A stretch of 64,000 nt of DNA from Psychrobacillus sp. FSL K6-2836 (GCF_038003085.1 NZ_JBBOOM010000001.1:1860001-1924000); one strand, 5' to 3'; shown: positions 24,271 through 33,512, counted from the first letter of the stretch. A program made the numbers and translations. Notes: a model not told the origin generated them from the letters alone.

Positions 24271-27150
24271 TTAGGCTAGGGTAAATATTTCAATATACGA
24301 GACTAGCTCTTCGGCCACTTCGACAGGGATATGCTTGCCTGCATGCTTTTGAACAAAACTTTGAAGTTCTTCTAGTTTTTGAATTCCTGTTAATCTTGCT
24401 TCTTCTGCTTGATCAACTAATCCTTTCTCGTTAAGCTCTTCTGCTGAAGCAAAATCTTTTTGTGCACCTACTAATCTGGCAAGTACCGCTTGTTGAATAC
24501 CCTTGTTAGTGAAAGAAGCCTTTTCGACAAACTCGATAACTTGTTCTAGAGTTGGTTCTTCAGCAAAAACGGTTACCACTTGTTGATGTGTTTTAAAACC
24601 ATCAACAGAAACGACGATTTCAATCTGATTTTCACCAGGCTGAAGTGAAAGCTGTGCAGAGAATTCACCATTTGATTGTATCGGCGCTGCTAAACCATTC
24701 ACAGATACTTCAGCATTACCCGGCCCCACTACTTGTACTATACCTTGATATTCGAAACCAACAGTAGAGAATGTTTTCCCTTCATAGTTCAAGAAACCTT
24801 TCACAATAGCGGAACGAACCTTATCCCCAATATCAAAGTTAGTACCAACAAGAACTCTTCTTTCACGGATGCCGGAACTATCAAGTGCTGAAATGACGAA
24901 GCCACCCTCTGGAATTAGGCTATTGTTATCTTCTACCACGTTCCAGCTCCAGTTCATCGCTTGTTTCTTATTCACCATCTTAACGACTTCACCGTTGGCA
25001 TCCACAACTGCCTCGACTCCCCATTTATTGGTAGCCGTAGAAAGTCCAAATGTGTTAGAGTACACATTTAAGTTATCTTCATTACGATTGATATTTAAGA
25101 AGTCTCCAACAAATGGATTATCTGGTTCAGATGGATTACTGATTCCTAGTACATAATCCTTCACATATTCCTCGTCCGCTATAGAAGCCTTGATGACAGG
25201 GAAGTTTGCTTGTGAATAGTCAAAAAGCATGAGTCCACTTGTATTATTAAGCCCTGCTTGGAAGGCTTCTCTTTGTAAGGATGGATCTTGTAAATTTGCT
25301 AAAGCCATACTTGCATAAAGAGGTACTTGTCCATCTGTTAGGATATTTCCAAGTGTAATATATTTATTGATTTCCTGTGCTGTAGTTTGATAAGTACCAA
25401 TCATTAGGAAATCTAACTTATCAGAATAAGCTGCCTGCTGGTAATCTTCCCCATACAAACTTTCTTGCGGGAATTGCAATCGTGAATCATAGGTAAAGGT
25501 TGGACTAGACCAGTTTACACCGTTTAGATAATAAGATTCAAACCAAGAGCCAACATATGCAGATAACTCAATATCACGATTATCACTTATATTGTATTGG
25601 TCAACTAATTCCCTTGATTCTTCTACGAAACTATTAATTACGCTAGATCTAAATGTAAACCATTCATTGATAAGTGGGCCATCTACACGATTACTTCCTT
25701 CATAATAAAAGACATCCTCTGGCCAATTCGTTAATGTTTTTCCTCTTTCAGCAAGAAAATCTTCAAATTGTGTTCTAGATTGATCACTAAAATCAGCGAA
25801 ATAGTTGTCATATCTCCCACGGTCCAATGAGATACCGTCAACATCATAGTTTTTCATTACTTCTTCAAACGTTTTTAATTGATAGTCTCGAACCTCAGGG
25901 TTAGAAGGGTTAACAAAAGCTACTAAAGCACCTTTTTTACCATATGCACTCTCTCTTAATGGTAAAATTTCTCCGTTATCTTCAGATCGATAAACCTTCT
26001 CTTCCCACTCTGGATGGTCATTTAATATTGCAAATTCATCAAAGGCAATAGAACCTTCCGCAAATACGTTAAATGCAGCATGAACCTCTAACCCTAATTG
26101 ATGACCATGTTCGATAAATACTTCTAATAAATCTAAATCTGGGTTTGAGCCACTTCTACTATCTGCTATCATTTCACTTACATATGGACGATTTGTTAGA
26201 TCGTTCTTTTGATAGGATACGAAACCTTCAACGCCCTTCACATCAAACATCACAGCTGTAACACCTGCATCTTTGGCTTCAATGAGCATGTTAAGAACAT
26301 CCTCACTGGATTGGAATCTTCTTGCGTTTGATGCTTGATCAACCCAGAGAAAGACTTCTTTTTTTTCAGCCGGGGAGTCTTGATAGTAAACAACTAACGA
26401 TTTTTTATCATGTAAAATCTCATTCTTGTAAATTTCTACATCGATGTAATTGGTCCTTGATGTTAGTTCGTACGTATATTCGAAGGAACCATCTTCTTGA
26501 AGTTCTACCTCCTGTTTATTCACTAGCAATTTATAGTTTTTATCACTTTCAAAGTTTTGGATAGAACCAGAGATATTAGCTTGCGGTTCCGTAACCGAAT
26601 ACATTAACTCGTTTTGTAAATTGATTCTTGCGTTCAATCCATTACCTGTCATAAATTCTGTAATTGGAACCACATTCCCATTTTTTCTTAACTTAATAAC
26701 ATCGCCTTCCTTAAAATTGATAGCTAAGAATTTACGGAAGTCTTTCGTAGCCCAAGAGTCGTCTTGTGCTAGAAGAACATATCCCCCTTCAGGTATTGCT
26801 ATAGATTGTTCATCCTCCCAAACAGGTGGCGCACCATTTAATGATTGACCGACTACCTTTGTAACCGTATTGTTTGCATCGACTTGAACGGCTACCCAAA
26901 ACTTTTTCACTAAAATCTCTTTCGCATACTCAGATGTATAAAGCATGATAAAATCTGCTTTACCATCAATGCTTTGATTAATATAATTTATCTTATGCAT
27001 TTCTCCCACTGGACTCATGGAAGGGTCTAATGGAGCAGCCTCAACCTCAATCAAATCTTCATTGTTCGTTTCAGCTAGTGAAGAGATCGGGAACAAAGAA
27101 ACAATTAATAGTAAAGCTAGAAAAACACTAAAAAACTTTCTGATTTTCAA
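24271..27150 (-). CDS. secreted multidomain GHL10 glycoside hydrolase-like protein with FIMAH-like tail
   Basis: 959 residues. TTG 27150 fits AAGGGAG eight bases upstream, whereas GTG 27159 abuts the ribosome site. Signal peptide about 1-27 (FSVFLALLLIVSLFP, cleavage after SLA). Residues about 40-260 are beta-rich with an Ig-like element (VNKQEVELQEDGSFEYTYEL). The GHL10 barrel spans about 265-650 (VFLWVDQASNARRF, FNVFAEGSI, DVDGISLDRGRYDNYFADFS, SAYVGSWFESYY, DFLMIGTYQTT). Another beta region follows, then an Ig-like bacterial domain (about 790-860). The C-terminal 90 residues form a helical FIMAH-like module. Probably attacks a polymer at the cell surface and supplies fragments to the ABC importer. 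Homologous to the cytosolic protein at 13536. Confidence 0.85.
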   Translation of the reverse strand: MKIRKFFSVFLALLLIVSLFPISSLAETNNEDLIEVEAAPLDPSMSPVGEMHKINYINQSIDGKADFIMLYTSEYAKEILVKKFWVAVQVDANNTVTKVVGQSLNGAPPVWEDEQSIAIPEGGYVLLAQDDSWATKDFRKFLAINFKEGDVIKLRKNGNVVPITEFMTGNGLNARINLQNELMYSVTEPQANISGSIQNFESDKNYKLLVNKQEVELQEDGSFEYTYELTSRTNYIDVEIYKNEILHDKKSLVVYYQDSPAEKKEVFLWVDQASNARRFQSSEDVLNMLIEAKDAGVTAVMFDVKGVEGFVSYQKNDLTNRPYVSEMIADSRSGSNPDLDLLEVFIEHGHQLGLEVHAAFNVFAEGSIAFDEFAILNDHPEWEEKVYRSEDNGEILPLRESAYGKKGALVAFVNPSNPEVRDYQLKTFEEVMKNYDVDGISLDRGRYDNYFADFSDQSRTQFEDFLAERGKTLTNWPEDVFYYEGSNRVDGPLINEWFTFRSSVINSFVEESRELVDQYNISDNRDIELSAYVGSWFESYYLNGVNWSSPTFTYDSRLQFPQESLYGEDYQQAAYSDKLDFLMIGTYQTTAQEINKYITLGNILTDGQVPLYASMALANLQDPSLQREAFQAGLNNTSGLMLFDYSQANFPVIKASIADEEYVKDYVLGISNPSEPDNPFVGDFLNINRNEDNLNVYSNTFGLSTATNKWGVEAVVDANGEVVKMVNKKQAMNWSWNVVEDNNSLIPEGGFVISALDSSGIRERRVLVGTNFDIGDKVRSAIVKGFLNYEGKTFSTVGFEYQGIVQVVGPGNAEVSVNGLAAPIQSNGEFSAQLSLQPGENQIEIVVSVDGFKTHQQVVTVFAEEPTLEQVIEFVEKASFTNKGIQQAVLARLVGAQKDFASAEELNEKGLVDQAEEARLTGIQKLEELQSFVQKHAGKHIPVEVAEELVSYIEIFTLA

Positions 27151-27252
27151 AACTTTCACTCCCTTATTATAGTATTGTGACTTTGGTCAACCTACAAAGA
27201 TCATTTTCCACCTCCATTATATATAGTAGATTTCATAAAGATAAAGATTTTG

Positions 27253-27300
27253 AAGGTAATAACCTCCGGAAAAATATAAAATCCCGGAATAATCCTCCTT
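27253..27300. promoter_or_regulatory. paired GGAGG-TTATT motifs upstream of secreted GHL10
   Basis: On the minus strand, GGAGGATTATTCCGG (about 27284-27298) and GGAGGTTATTACCTTC (about 27253-27268) form a direct, partly palindromic pair 100-150 bases upstream of the secreted hydrolase. They resemble the motifs near the RpiR gene. The surrounding 27160-27401 holds no gene. Confidence 0.35.
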
Positions 27301-27401
27301 AAAATAACATACCGAAGCGTACGTGTTAGGTCAACGAGAAATTTGAATTATCAAATAATTAAGAGGATAGTAGTAGAACTAAAGGCTAATCTACTAATTT
27401 C

Positions 27402-27599
27402 TTAGTAGTAAAAGTACCTTTCACGGTTAGCATAAAAATATGGGACCACCATATGAATCGTTTTTATAAAACTGTAACTTTTAGCAAATTTGCCCACTAT
27501 TTCACCTGTTTTGTCAGTGGATTTACCGTTGATGACTATGACTTCAAACCTTTCTACCAATTTCAAACAAAAATCATCATGAATCTTCTGAATATTCAA
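27402..27599 (-). pseudogene. glycosyltransferase family 2 remnant
   Basis: A 65-codon frame containing FEVIVINGKSTDKTGEIVGK, which matches the nucleotide-binding start of family 2 glycosyltransferases (usual form VIVVDDGSTDxT). The rest of the about 250-400 residue enzyme is absent on both sides and the DD of the motif is changed to NG. Read as a decayed fragment. Confidence 0.6.
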
Positions 27600-27670
27600 T
27601 AGAAAAGTATTGTATATTCCGCATTCTTTCGTTACTATAAATTTATATAAATTATTAGAAGAGGTATATA

Positions 27671-28936
27671 TTGGGAATTATTACGATGCATTTTCTATTT
27701 AATCTTTCCTTATTAATGATTTTATTTTTTATTTTTTTTCTATTAAATAAGAGAGCCGGTAGTATCCATTTACACAAGCGAGCAGGCTTATTTTATTTTG
27801 TTTTTTCGTTAATACTTTGTTCTCTATTTTCTTATCCCATACAAAGTGAGTATGTTTTAGATTTGAGGATAATTCCTTTTTTATTGGGCGGACTCTATTT
27901 GAGGTTCAGTCCTATACTAGGATTTTTAGTTATTTTCTTTCGTGCATTCCATGGAATAGATGTTGGATTCTTTATAGCAGTTGCATTTTATAGCGTGTTT
28001 AGTTTTTTTATATGGTATATTTCTCCTTGGTTTTTAAAACTCACTTCTAATATACGAATACTTTTTTCTACCGGTATTACTTTACTCATAAGTATTGGCA
28101 TCCTATTCACCTTAGCATTAAACATAGTATCTCCTGACCAATTGCTAGACATGTTCATCGCCTACGTAGTAGTCCCACCACTTGGGGTTGCCATGTTATC
28201 TTACGTCATTGAAGTAAGAGAAAAGATTCAACAGTTGCAACAACAGCTAATAATCGAGGAAAAGCTGGCTGCAGTCGAACAAATGGGGGCTGCAATATCT
28301 CATGAAATTAGAAATCCATTAACTACAGCAATTGGATTTATTGAACTCCTCGACCAAGGTTCCCTTGATAAAGATAAAAGAACAAAATATCTGTCTATCA
28401 TAAAAGATGAACTAGATTCAGCAGAAAGTATCATACAAGATTACTTAACCTTTTCTAAACCAATTATTGAATCAACAGAAGAACTAGATATTCAGAAAGA
28501 ATTAACGCATATTATAAAATTACTTCAGCCTCTGGCTAATTATCATTCTGTAAAGGTTACTACTGATTTTTCTTCCAATGGAATGATACAAGGAGACCAA
28601 TCAAAATTCCATCAATGCTTTATAAATATTATAAAAAGTTCCATCGAATCTATGCTTCAAGGTGGCACATTAGTCATTAAAACTACCGCTACCCAGTCCA
28701 AAATAATTATTGCAATACAAGATAAAGAAACAGTTTTGAGTAATGAACAAATTAATCGCTTAGGAGAACCACATTATTCTACAAAAGGACCTACAGGAAC
28801 TGGTCTCAACATGATGGTTGCTTATAGCATACTACGTGCAATGAGAGGGACAATTGAAGTTCAAAGTGAAATCGGAAAAGGTACAATTTCTCAATTTCAT
28901 TTTAAGCTTCATAAAACTAAAGTACAGAAAAGATGA
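27671..28936 (+). CDS. KinB-like membrane sensor histidine kinase with degenerate ATP-binding boxes
   Basis: 421 residues, TTG 27671 with AGAGG upstream. About 5-6 membrane segments in residues 5-175 (LytS-type 5TM receptor region). Dimerisation/phosphoacceptor helix AAISHEIRNPLTTAIGF with His near residue 212. The ATPase domain is abnormal: the N box reads FINIIKSSIESM (the usual Asn is Ser) and the G1 box reads DKETV instead of DxGxG, while G2 keeps TGTGLNMM. It may not hydrolyse ATP well and could act as a pseudokinase or phosphatase partner of the kinase encoded 38 bases downstream, with which it shares extensive sequence. Confidence 0.85.
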   Translation: MGIITMHFLFNLSLLMILFFIFFLLNKRAGSIHLHKRAGLFYFVFSLILCSLFSYPIQSEYVLDLRIIPFLLGGLYLRFSPILGFLVIFFRAFHGIDVGFFIAVAFYSVFSFFIWYISPWFLKLTSNIRILFSTGITLLISIGILFTLALNIVSPDQLLDMFIAYVVVPPLGVAMLSYVIEVREKIQQLQQQLIIEEKLAAVEQMGAAISHEIRNPLTTAIGFIELLDQGSLDKDKRTKYLSIIKDELDSAESIIQDYLTFSKPIIESTEELDIQKELTHIIKLLQPLANYHSVKVTTDFSSNGMIQGDQSKFHQCFINIIKSSIESMLQGGTLVIKTTATQSKIIIAIQDKETVLSNEQINRLGEPHYSTKGPTGTGLNMMVAYSILRAMRGTIEVQSEIGKGTISQFHFKLHKTKVQKR

Positions 28937-28974
28937 ATACTCTTTGTATTAAATAGTATTGGAGGGATAGTATC

Positions 28975-30276
28975 TTGGAATTAATAGTATATTTCTTTTT
29001 CAACTTATCCTTGTTAATAGTATTACTATTTTTTGGAGTATTATGGGCAGAGAAAACGAAAGAGTATAGGTCTCTTCAATTTATTGCCATCACCTATTTT
29101 ATTGTTAGTATAGTAGTCTGTTTTATGTTTACCTTTCAAATAGAAGGCATTAATATCGTATTTGATTTACGGAAGATTCCGTTCATTGTTGGAAGTTTAT
29201 ATTTGGGTTTAGGTCCTTTTTTGGCTGCATTCATTATAATCGTAAGAGGTTTTTTTGGAATTGATTATGGTTTTTGGATGACCATCATGTATTATGGAGG
29301 GCTTGCTATTCTTTTTTGGCGAATCTCTCCATGGTTTAAAAAACGCTCTCCCAACCAGCGTGTTCTTTTTTCGGTAGGCGTAGCATTTCTATTCAGTTTT
29401 GTCCAAACTTTTACAACGGGAGTATGGCACTTGCCCCACAATTCTACCGAAGTTTGGTTAGCCTATTTAGTCATTCAACCAATCGCGGTTGGAATCATTT
29501 CCTATATTATTGAAGGGATTACTATGGCCATTCAATTGCGCCAACGCACTATGAAATCCAAAAGGTTAGAGGCTGTTGAACAAATGGGTGCAGCTATTAG
29601 TCATGAAATTCGCAACCCGTTGACAACAGCGATTGGTTTTGTTCAACTTTTACAAAATGATTCTATTTCAAGAGAGAACCATACACAATACCTCTCCATT
29701 ATTAAAAACGAGCTGAAATCTGCTGAAAGAGTCATTCAAGATTATTTGAATTTCTCTAATCCTGAAATTAAATCGATCGAACCCCTGCTTCTTCAGGAAG
29801 AACTAGAACAAGTAGTTCAATTGCTACAACCATCAGCAAAGCGAAATTCAGTCAAAATAGTTTCTATGTTTTCACCGGGAGAGGAGATTGAAGGAGACAA
29901 ACAAAAATTTCATCAATGCTTAGTAAATATCATGAAAAATGCAATAGAAGCAATGCCAAAGGGAGGAATATTAACGGTTGAAACAAAGAGCACGCCAACA
30001 ACTGTAAGCATTCTCATTAAAGATACTGGTTCAGGTATGACACTTGAACAAGTGACCCGTCTAGGTGAGCCTTATTATTCAACAAAAGGAGACAAGGGGA
30101 CAGGCCTCGGCATTATGGTAGTGTATAGTATCGTACGTGCTATGAATGGTACAATTCATGTAGAAAGTGAAATTGGAGAAGGAACGACATTTATATTTAC
30201 ATTTCCTTCCTTATCACCTACTTTTCTAGAACCGGTAGAAACAAAGGAAACTGAGAAGGAACTTGTTATGAGTTGA
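28975..30276 (+). CDS. KinB-like membrane sensor histidine kinase, intact paralogue
   Basis: 433 residues, TTG 28975 with GGAGGG. Same plan as the preceding gene: LytS-like 5TM region (about 5-180), HisKA AAISHEIRNPLTTAIGFVQLL, and HATPase with intact N box NIMKNAIEAM, G1 IKDTGSGM and G2 KGTGLGIMV. The family (KinB type) phosphorylates Spo0F in the sporulation phosphorelay in B. subtilis. No response regulator lies nearby, consistent with an orphan phosphorelay kinase. Arose by tandem duplication with the gene at 27671. Confidence 0.9.
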   Translation: MELIVYFFFNLSLLIVLLFFGVLWAEKTKEYRSLQFIAITYFIVSIVVCFMFTFQIEGINIVFDLRKIPFIVGSLYLGLGPFLAAFIIIVRGFFGIDYGFWMTIMYYGGLAILFWRISPWFKKRSPNQRVLFSVGVAFLFSFVQTFTTGVWHLPHNSTEVWLAYLVIQPIAVGIISYIIEGITMAIQLRQRTMKSKRLEAVEQMGAAISHEIRNPLTTAIGFVQLLQNDSISRENHTQYLSIIKNELKSAERVIQDYLNFSNPEIKSIEPLLLQEELEQVVQLLQPSAKRNSVKIVSMFSPGEEIEGDKQKFHQCLVNIMKNAIEAMPKGGILTVETKSTPTTVSILIKDTGSGMTLEQVTRLGEPYYSTKGDKGTGLGIMVVYSIVRAMNGTIHVESEIGEGTTFIFTFPSLSPTFLEPVETKETEKELVMS

Positions 30277-30357
30277 TAAGTGCTAAGAACTTATATTATG
30301 GTTAGTGCTAGTGTTTACTATTCAGAACTTCTTAGGTTCCCTATGTGCCAAAAAATA

Positions 30358-30687
30358 TTAACGCCGAGCACCATATTCTTTTTTGATCCTCGAAATTTTA
30401 TAAATTTGGTTGCTTACTGGCATCGCTTTAAAACGATTATAAAACATCGGGAGAACGAGACCCACATAATCATCTAAAAACTTGTTTTCCATTCTTTCTT
30501 CTATGAGCACTCTATACTTCACCAAAGCACTTACGATCAGTTTTTCATTTGGTTCAGACATACTAATCGTCTCTATATATTGAATAGACCGAGTCTTGGA
30601 TCGCAAAATCTTTTCTACTTTTTTTTCATAATCTTTCGTATTTTTTACTTCCACTAACATATTAACTACCGTTATTACTTCAATCAT
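30358..30687 (-). CDS. conserved-type hypothetical protein, 109 residues
   Basis: Small soluble protein, ATG 30687 with GGAGG seven bases upstream. Charged and mixed alpha/beta: EVITVVNMLVEVKNTKDYEKK at the start, ALVKYRVLIEERMENK and a basic end. I do not recognise the family. The ribosome site supports this strand over the shorter + strand frame that overlaps it. Convergent with the kinase pair. Confidence 0.55.
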   Translation of the reverse strand: MIEVITVVNMLVEVKNTKDYEKKVEKILRSKTRSIQYIETISMSEPNEKLIVSALVKYRVLIEERMENKFLDDYVGLVLPMFYNRFKAMPVSNQIYKISRIKKEYGARR

Positions 30688-31035
30688 TTGAAATCCTCCA
30701 TGCGTGAATAGCTGATACTCTTTACTAATGTAGCATATTATATCATCAGTAAAACGTATAGAGAAAACTCCAAGGCTTTAGCATTACTTAATAATTAATA
30801 ACTGAGGTTTTCGCAAGTAATTAGGTATTGTAACGAGCTTTCGATTTCACAACATCCCTTTCTCCCTTATTCACATGAAATTCCATAAAAAGTATTCCCT
30901 GCCTATTACTTCGCCTACTAAAAGAATATAACTAGACTAATTCTTTTTCATCCTATCTAATTGAAACCTGTTTTGGAAGATAATACATATATGTTGTTTT
31001 TTTAATGGACAACCTTTGTTCCCTTTAGCCATGTC
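30688..31035. other. gene-free stretch
   Basis: About 350 bases, A+T rich. Contains the upstream region of the 109-residue gene (30690-30760), but nothing else I can support. Confidence 0.4.
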
Positions 31036-31093
31036 TAAAAAAAGGCACCAGTTTCTAATACAATACAGAATTGTTTTAGAAACTGGTGCCTTT
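31036..31093 (-). terminator. terminator of cupin/two-component operon
   Basis: Long stem GGCACCAGTTTCTAA / TTAGAAACTGGTGCC with 17-base loop, followed on the minus strand by TTTTTTT. Lies 18 bases after the cupin stop. Confidence 0.88.
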
Positions 31094-31110
31094 CACTCAT
31101 ATAGGTTGTA

Positions 31111-31710
31111 TTACTGCATTGGATAGCTTTGATTGATGAAATGATTTGGATAGTATTGCGGATTATCTGTTCTAGTTTTGTTGCAGTTTTTTGGTGGACC
31201 AATATATGTGGATGGCATAACTGGAGCTATCGCTTTTTTCCACTCGTTTTCGTTCATACAATAGGTATGCGCCATAATATTCGAAGGTGTCAATTTTAAA
31301 ATATCTGAACCAAGAATTACTTCAGGCGTGGAAGCATTGAATATAGCTATAATATGCGTTCGATCTTCGGTAGCCATTTGATAATGCCACCAACCTTGTG
31401 GGATATTTGTCACTTGACCTGGTGTAATCGTGTAATGTTGATATTGCTTTGTAAATGGATTGAGTATAGAAACAGCTAGTTCTCCGGAAATACAGTAAAC
31501 CAATTCTGCTGCATTTGGGTGATAATGTGGCTCTATATTATTGTTGGTGCTGAGAAAAATATCAAGTAAAGATATATTATCCAATGTATTTAGTTGTTGG
31601 ACTCCTAAAATATTCATAAAGTTATAATTATCTTTTTTAAAGAAGGGGCTTTTATTTACATCAAAAGTGAACTGTGTGGACGGTGAGGTGTAATCGATTG
31701 AAGAATCCAT
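31111..31710 (-). CDS. cupin-domain protein (oxalate-decarboxylase-like fold)
   Basis: 199 residues from ATG 31710 (AGGCAGGT upstream). An earlier in-frame start would overlap the kinase gene and adds a non-family N-terminus. Single bicupin-like domain: motif 1 EPHYHPNAAELVYCISGEL (metal-binding His-His-Glu) and motif 2 PGQVTNIPQGWWHYQM. Related proteins in Bacillus are described as cupins of unknown substrate, some spore-associated. The C-terminal GPPKNCNKTRTDNP tail is low-complexity and polar. Located after the two-component/ABC module, perhaps with its own promoter. Confidence 0.8.
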   Translation of the reverse strand: MDSSIDYTSPSTQFTFDVNKSPFFKKDNYNFMNILGVQQLNTLDNISLLDIFLSTNNNIEPHYHPNAAELVYCISGELAVSILNPFTKQYQHYTITPGQVTNIPQGWWHYQMATEDRTHIIAIFNASTPEVILGSDILKLTPSNIMAHTYCMNENEWKKAIAPVMPSTYIGPPKNCNKTRTDNPQYYPNHFINQSYPMQ

Positions 31711-31861
31711 AACTTGACCTGCCTTTTTTGCAATTGTAATGTGTTTAAGCACATTCTTCCCATGATATGTATACTCCCCATTTGTTGTGCAATAGGCGAA
31801 CAAGAACAAATAGGAAAGTGTAGAAGCTATTAATGTTTCTAACGCAGGGTAGATTCGTATT

Positions 31862-32743
31862 TCAGATTTTCCATGCACATGTCATGATCAATTGCCCCTC
31901 TTTTAGTTCACCTGTTAAACTGCCATTCATTTTCATCATCAAGCTTTTTGCAATAGAAAGCCCAAGTCCCGTACCTTTGCCGGTTCTCGTTTGATCCACT
32001 TTGTAAAAGCGGTCAAACAGATGAGCAACGTCAATTTCCTGTAACAGGGGTGCGGGATTACTGATTGTAAGCTGAACAAGTTTATCATGCTGCTCCAAAC
32101 ATAAAATTACATTTCCTTGTGAATGCCTAATCGTATTGATAAGTAAGTTTTCAATGACCCGCTTCACTGCTGAAACGTCTGCAGTTATCTGAATGTCCTG
32201 TTCAAGAATCTGGACAATTGGCTCTAACCCTTTTTGATGAAATTCTTCATAAAACCCTACTAACACTTCTAAAACTAAATTGTTCAACGTTACACGTTCT
32301 ATTCTTAAAGGATATTCAGTGGATTCCACAATCGACAATTCGAAAAAGTCTTCAAGTAAAGCTTTAAGTCGCAGTGCTCCATTTTTCACAATCGCTGTAT
32401 AACCGGCTCTTTCCTTAGACGTTATTTCTTCCAATTCTAAAAATTGAACATACCCTAAAATGGATGTCATCGGTGTGCGTATATCATGCGAAATGTTGGC
32501 AATCGCTTGCTTCAACTCGTTTTCAGTTCGCTTTTTTTCAGCACTGGCCGTATTCGTTAAATCAATTTGTTCGTTAATCTCCTTTGCTAACTTTTCTAAA
32601 TCTTTATCAAAAAAAGAAAGATTAATTTTCCTATTTTTTTGCTTAAGCTGATTAGTCATACTTTGGATCTCTTTTTTGACGAAAAAAAGGCGAGTGAACA
32701 ATAATAGCACTATTATTATACAAAGAGTTGTTATATACAGCAT
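31862..32743 (-). CDS. sensor histidine kinase of peptide-antibiotic response module
   Basis: 293 residues from ATG 32743 (GGGTGG upstream). One N-terminal membrane helix (about 1-20, YITTLCIIIVLLLFTRLFF), coiled-coil linker, HisKA ANISHDIRTPMTSILGYVQFL (His about residue 89), and HATPase ending TGKGTGLGLSIAKSL. The G1 region reads ISNPAPLL, a variant common in small intramembrane-sensing or BcrS/SpaK-like kinases, so it is not by itself a sign of inactivity. Operon order: response regulator, ATPase, permease, kinase. Confidence 0.88.
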   Translation of the reverse strand: MLYITTLCIIIVLLLFTRLFFVKKEIQSMTNQLKQKNRKINLSFFDKDLEKLAKEINEQIDLTNTASAEKKRTENELKQAIANISHDIRTPMTSILGYVQFLELEEITSKERAGYTAIVKNGALRLKALLEDFFELSIVESTEYPLRIERVTLNNLVLEVLVGFYEEFHQKGLEPIVQILEQDIQITADVSAVKRVIENLLINTIRHSQGNVILCLEQHDKLVQLTISNPAPLLQEIDVAHLFDRFYKVDQTRTGKGTGLGLSIAKSLMMKMNGSLTGELKEGQLIMTCAWKI

Positions 32744-32765
32744 ACTGCCCACCCGCTTTTCTAAA

Positions 32766-33512
32766 TTATTTTATTTCTTTCTTGTGGAACACGAGACTAC
32801 CTACAATTGCCAATGCAATATAGGTTAATATTGGTACTATCGCTAATTTGAAAAGTTCACTATTGGACAGGTTAAATTTACCGATATCCATAAAAAGCTT
32901 GAATGCCGAATTATTAAAAGTCAGTTCAATGAAAGAAAACTTTTGACTTAATGCATAAAAAATACTATCAAACAAGATGAAAAATAGGATGAGAAAACCA
33001 ATCGTCTTACCGCTATCCGTGAAAATAATGGAAACTAAAGCCATAATCGAAGCGAACGCAGCTGCATACAGAACAGTTAGACCACTCGCTCGTACCATAT
33101 AGCCTAATCCAGGCATATCATTAAATCCTGCAAAGATTGCTCCGACTCCCGTCAGAACAATTGGGAATACTAACGAAATAATTACGGCTCCAAGTGTAAA
33201 AACGAGAAGTTTCGAAAAATAGATACGAATCCTGCTATTACCGGAAGAGCCCATTATTTTCATCGTACCATTTGAGTATTCACTGGAAATGAAGAAACCT
33301 GCAAGAATACAAGGAACAAGTTTTACAATGTAATTATTTCCCCCAAGAGCTGTATATGCAAATAGCTCTTTCACAGAGACATCGGCAGTACTATCATCGT
33401 AAAAGATAAGAAATGGGTATAAAGTCGCTACCAAAACTAATCCAATAACCAATGTCCAAAAAGATCGATCTTTCCTCAACTTAAATAATTCAGATTTCAC
33501 TAAATTATTCAT
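32766..33512 (-). CDS. ABC-2 type permease (BcrB-like)
   Basis: 248 residues from ATG 33512. Six hydrophobic segments. Starts NNLVKSELFKLRKDRSFW, the cytoplasmic lead usual for lantibiotic/bacitracin-type ABC-2 permeases. Overlaps the end of the ATPase gene by eight bases. Membrane partner of the ATPase in export or removal of a membrane-active peptide. Confidence 0.87.
   Translation of the reverse strand: MNNLVKSELFKLRKDRSFWTLVIGLVLVATLYPFLIFYDDSTADVSVKELFAYTALGGNNYIVKLVPCILAGFFISSEYSNGTMKIMGSSGNSRIRIYFSKLLVFTLGAVIISLVFPIVLTGVGAIFAGFNDMPGLGYMVRASGLTVLYAAAFASIMALVSIIFTDSGKTIGFLILFFILFDSIFYALSQKFSFIELTFNNSAFKLFMDIGKFNLSNSELFKLAIVPILTYIALAIVGSLVFHKKEIK

Noticed and set aside
30280..30477. Small + strand ORF after the second kinase
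   Set aside because: The minus-strand gene at 30358-30687 overlaps it and has a good GGAGG site; the + frame has none.
31862..32743. Treating NPAPLL in the kinase at 31862 as a degenerate G1 box
   Set aside because: This variant is common in small peptide-antibiotic sensor kinases, so no inactivity claim is made.
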